This document shows, one piece after another, positions 60,886-64,000 of a stretch of 64,000 bases of DNA. Below the pieces are notes generated by a model. The model saw nothing but the letters and a program-made list of their open reading frames with translations, had not been told where the DNA came from and searched no databases. Each line of letters begins with the position of its first letter. Within the stretch, counting starts at the first letter, position 1. Both the position numbers and the translations under genes were made by a program. Source of the stretch: Umbelopsis ramanniana AG (lineage: Eukaryota; Mucoromycota; Umbelopsidomycetes; Umbelopsidales; Umbelopsidaceae); the NCBI RefSeq assembly GCF_025399195.1, contig NW_026252088.1, positions 186,001 to 250,000 of the forward strand. Reading direction: 5' to 3'.

Positions 60886-61947
60886 GATGGACTTTGCTGT
60901 AACAAGGGAAAATGAACGGTGAGAACGAGGTAAAGATAATAGAAGTTGGCAATTAGAGACACTGAACTCTTTGAAAGTAGAGTGTCTTTTGGCCAAATGA
61001 AATACTCACCTTTTTCTTGGAGGTGGTCAAGCTTGGCTACGACGGCAAACCATTTTTTTTTTGGCCATGTCGGCCGATCTAAGCCACCGACCAAAATGCA
61101 ACGGCAAGATTGATTGGCTGCTAAGGTTTTTCGCTCAAACCATCGAAAGAATGAGACTGTTTATTGCTTTGCACATGGTTTCATTGTTAAGGGAGGCAAT
61201 CAAGAACTGAATTTACTATAGAATATGTAAAGTTTTGGGTGAAGGTGTATGTAAATACCTCAAATTTAAGATAGTTTACGCAAGGGCTTTTTGGCACGCT
61301 GATCGGTCATCAAAAAGTGCCCTCTTAAAGTAACGTACCACACAGCTTGCACAAATCGTAACCTACCTTTGCCTCAGATGTTAAACATCAAGCTCTTCGT
61401 TAAAGTCTAAACTGCTTAGGACACATCGTAAAGGTAATCACTTGTCTAGCCACCAGGCTCCATACGTCATCCTTTGGTAGTCTGAAGCGTGAACACGGGC
61501 ATGGGAGGTAGTACGATTGTTTCCCAGATCGTTTTCAGCATGGGGACTTGGCTGATCGATGGGAAATTGCGTGATGATGTTTAATATCCCTCTGCAAAAC
61601 AACCGAATCTTCTTTCGCTTTCTATAGCATACTTTTGGTAGAGATATGGAAATCCACTCTTCCCTACGTATTGTTCATATCCAAAGCTTGGTTGTAACAG
61701 TCATCAATACAATTCGTCAGTAGTGATAATCTAACTATACTATTGACCACATTTTCACATTTTCTATTTTTTAAGCCAGTTCCTTCGAAATAAGCCATCA
61801 ATCGTAGATACATTTAAGACGAGTGCTTTGATTATCCCAGGCATTCCTTTATCCATGCACGTGACTGTTATATCACGTGGGTGGGTCGTGTTCGGACCTC
61901 TGAGTGAAGGTTATGGGAGTAATCGAAGACTTCTTACAGGCAACAGT
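60886..61947. promoter_or_regulatory. Divergent promoter region between transportin and the aftiphilin-like gene
   Basis: About 1.06 kb. It carries two CACGTG boxes close to the aftiphilin-like gene (listed separately). No gene seen in the rest. Confidence 0.5.
61858..61879. promoter_or_regulatory. Pair of CACGTG E-boxes upstream of the aftiphilin-like gene
   Basis: Exact CACGTG boxes at 61858-61863 and 61874-61879, 16 bp apart, 68-90 bp before the ATG at 61948. The second reads ATCACGTGGG. They lie within an in-frame upward extension of the gene's reading frame, which argues that the true start is 61948. Confidence 0.45.
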
Positions 61948-63998
61948 ATGGAGGCCAAGGACGCCAATTCAAAGAATGAGAGAGACGACCATCTAGATAG
62001 ATCCGGAGAGATACCAACATCAGATGACTTTTCTGAATTGAGCACTAGTACTAGTGAGGTCGAAGAAACTCAGGCGACTTCTGGAACGGTGTCTGATTCA
62101 GAAGAGAATATAACTATTACATCTAAACACAACGACCAGAATTCCAATACTGTCGGTTTCGAACAAAAACTAGCTCCCAGTGAGGAACTCGTGGATAAAG
62201 CTGTAGCTGTAGTTTCTCAGAACGATGAAGACGTGCAAAACTTCAGCAACAATGCGACGCAGGAGGCAGCCGAAGCAGAAAATAAGTTATCCCCAGACAG
62301 TGATAGCATTCCCGAAGACCTTGAAGGAGACGGTAATGCTGACGAGTTCAATAATTTTCCAAACCAAGAAACCAATTTCGCATTCAATGAAGACGGTCAG
62401 AATGACGACTTTGGTGACTTTGGGGATTTCGACGGACCTGGAGACCTATCCAATGTAGACGACGATTTTGGTGATTTTGGCGACTTTGACGAAGTTTCAG
62501 AAATGAAAAATTCGATTGAGACACAACCTGAAGATATTCATTTAGATGGAATCGACAGTTATGTAAGTATTCCCGCGTAATGCGAGTCATGTCACAAACG
62601 ATTTCTAATACAGCTTTCATTAATTTTAATCAATATAGCTGCAGTCACTGCAGGATGGGGATGTGAGCAATGTGACCGGGTTTCTAGACAGTTTCTTCGA
62701 CAAATCATTGGAAAACAGCACGCCAGAAAATACTTCAAATTCGATCGAATCAATAATTGGAAGTCCAACTTCGCCAGATCCAATACAGTCGCCCTCTGAA
62801 AGGAACTTGAACGAAAGAAGCAGAGCACTCCTTTCAACAGAAACCTCGTAGGTTTTATTCGATATGTAATCTGTTTTACTGTTCCCTTTTAATGACGCTC
62901 ATAAACCAGCATGGATCTGTGGGACAAGCTCTCTACGGATTCAGTATTCTACAATCCAATCACCGGAGCAGTTGGGCAATTTCAGTGGACAAGATCAGAA
63001 ATCAATAAGGTGTATCTACGATCTCTTGGAGTCACCATCAATGTTGATGATGTAAGTATAGTAATGATTACGATACGTTAAACGGCTCTTGTACTAGGAA
63101 TGACACAGCAATACATATTCGATTAGGCTCTGCGTCATTCATCCTCCTCACTTCCTTCATCGCCTTATATGGAGACGGTAAGGTCACCAAATGGAAGGGC
63201 AAGTCAGGGAGGCTATCTAGAAAAGAAATCACCCCCGCCGCGGATGGATAGGAAGAGGTCTTCTAAGCATCATCAACACACAAAAGCTAGTTCGCTGTCT
63301 GGAATCAACTTACCAGTGCGTGAGATCAATGTTGTTGAGCCTAAAAAGCCGGAACCCGAACCTGAGCTGGATATTGATATAGCGAGAGCATATTGCGAGC
63401 TTACGGAGGGTACGTATTTGTTTGGATTAAGTAACTGCCTCTTGACATGAATACTAATATGTCTCTAGATACTGTCCGGGTTTTCCCTGCTGTGAAGCTA
63501 ACATCTATCATTACTGACTTGACGCGACTTCAACGACAAGCTTCGGACTACTTGCAATACCTTCTTGACCAACGAGAGCAACTGATAATGGACTCAGAAA
63601 CATACAATGACCTAATTAGCTGTATTGTTGGTCATGCACAGAGATTACGTGAACAGAGCCCCAAGGACGCCAGCCCAGCAATGGTCCAGAAAAAGAAACA
63701 AGGCAAGTATTTAGGGGGTACATTATGTGTTGGGCCACATAAACTTTCTCTAACACTTCTTACCGCAGGGTCAATGTCTCTAGGAGGAATTGGTCTAAAG
63801 CGGAAAAGTCAGCAAGCTGCCCCTGGGCAGGCTGCGTTTAGTGCCTCCATGGGTGGTGGTGTTGTAGGTATTAAGAATTCGGCTGGCACCGGAACGCGCA
63901 AAATAGAGCGAGGACATAGTACGAGCTCCATCCAACCCGTGGCGACAACCTCAACTCCAAGTCAAAATGCAGCCCATAAGGAAAGCTTACATGACTAG
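61948..63998 (+). CDS. Aftiphilin/Laa2-like AP-1 and clathrin accessory protein
   Basis: Trafficking accessory protein with an aftiphilin-type clathrin-binding box. Six exons: 61948-62562, 62639-62847, 62910-63051, 63127-63409, 63469-63702, 63769-63998; 570 residues. The N-terminus is acidic and disordered, with two copies of the repeat DDFGDFGDFD (about residues 152-161 and 173-182), the kind of FxxF/GDF motif that binds AP-1 gamma-ear or GGA ear domains. The clathrin-binding box follows: MDLWDKLSTDSVFYNPITGA, then FQWTRSEINKVYLRSLGV. Further on, VRVFPAVKLTSIITDLTRLQ is helical, and the tail is Ser/Gly rich. The fifth intron has a GC donor (AAG|GCAAGT); the nearby GT alternative runs into a stop. 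An in-frame ATG at 61855 is possible but overlaps the E-boxes. Confidence 0.82.
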
Positions 63999-64000
63999 AC

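Noticed and set aside
61855-61947. Longer N-terminus for the aftiphilin-like protein
   Set aside because: The extension overlaps two CACGTG boxes, is not acidic like the rest, and contains a splice-acceptor-like CTTACAG just before the chosen ATG.
1-64000. Transposons, LTR elements, virus-like elements
   Set aside because: No integrase, reverse transcriptase, transposase or capsid-like frame and no long terminal repeats were seen.

Overview
The window is fungal nuclear DNA, most likely from an early-diverging filamentous fungus of the Mucoromycota (Mucorales-like). Reasons: nearly every gene is split by many short (about 50-110 nt) GT-AG introns with TACTAAC/CTAAC-like branch sites; it has the fungal lysine-pathway enzyme homoaconitase, ergosterol genes (squalene synthase, C-14 sterol reductase), a CFEM-type wall/GPI protein, complex I accessory subunits (absent from Saccharomyces) and an animal-like PB1-ZZ-FW autophagy receptor. 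I see no rRNA, no convincing tRNA, no CRISPR, no intact transposon and no virus-like element. Exon boundaries given here were worked out by hand from splice sites and reading phase. Apart from the NmrA-like gene, which has a phase conflict, and the unresolved segments at 16.3-17.5 kb, the joined models keep an open frame.

Layout, left to right. 0-5.4 kb, minus strand: NBR1-like autophagy receptor (runs off the left edge), NmrA-like reductase with a problematic intron, mitochondrial FAD/folate-type carrier. 6.4-10.6 kb, plus strand: bHLH transcription factor with two E-boxes in its promoter, then squalene synthase. 11-15.4 kb, minus: small coiled-coil protein and PKA catalytic subunit. 16.3-18.3 kb: unresolved minus-strand exon-like pieces facing a CFEM protein gene. 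19.6-21.5 kb, minus: MTHFD-type dehydrogenase/cyclohydrolase and a small membrane protein. 24-29.5 kb: CLG1-like cyclin (plus), C-14 sterol reductase and ERV46 (minus). 30-36.1 kb: HAD phosphatase (minus), a PPxY/cysteine-rich membrane protein (plus), homoaconitase (minus) head to head with a G-protein gamma subunit (plus). 36.4-43 kb: thioredoxin-fold protein (minus), BMT2 rRNA methyltransferase (plus), NDUFB4 (minus), RAD4/XPC (plus), NDUFB2 (plus). 43.2-46.9 kb: uridine kinase/UPRT (minus, 16 exons) head to head with a p24 protein (plus). 47.3-55.2 kb: a 2545-residue UNC80-like protein (plus). 55.4-64 kb: a disordered protein and transportin (minus), then an aftiphilin/Laa2-like clathrin adaptor protein (plus).

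The genes do not form one pathway or a secondary-metabolite cluster; this is ordinary, gene-dense housekeeping DNA. Themes that recur are membrane traffic (ERV46, p24, aftiphilin-like), sterol synthesis (ERG9, ERG24), signalling (PKA, G-gamma, cyclin, UNC80-like) and complex I (NDUFB4, NDUFB2). The most unusual items are the UNC80-like giant protein, the PPxY/cystine-knot-like membrane protein, paired CACGTG boxes before two genes, a 12-nt micro-exon, an 11-nt terminal coding exon, two GC-AG introns with the same donor, and the unresolved exon cluster at 16.3-17.5 kb.
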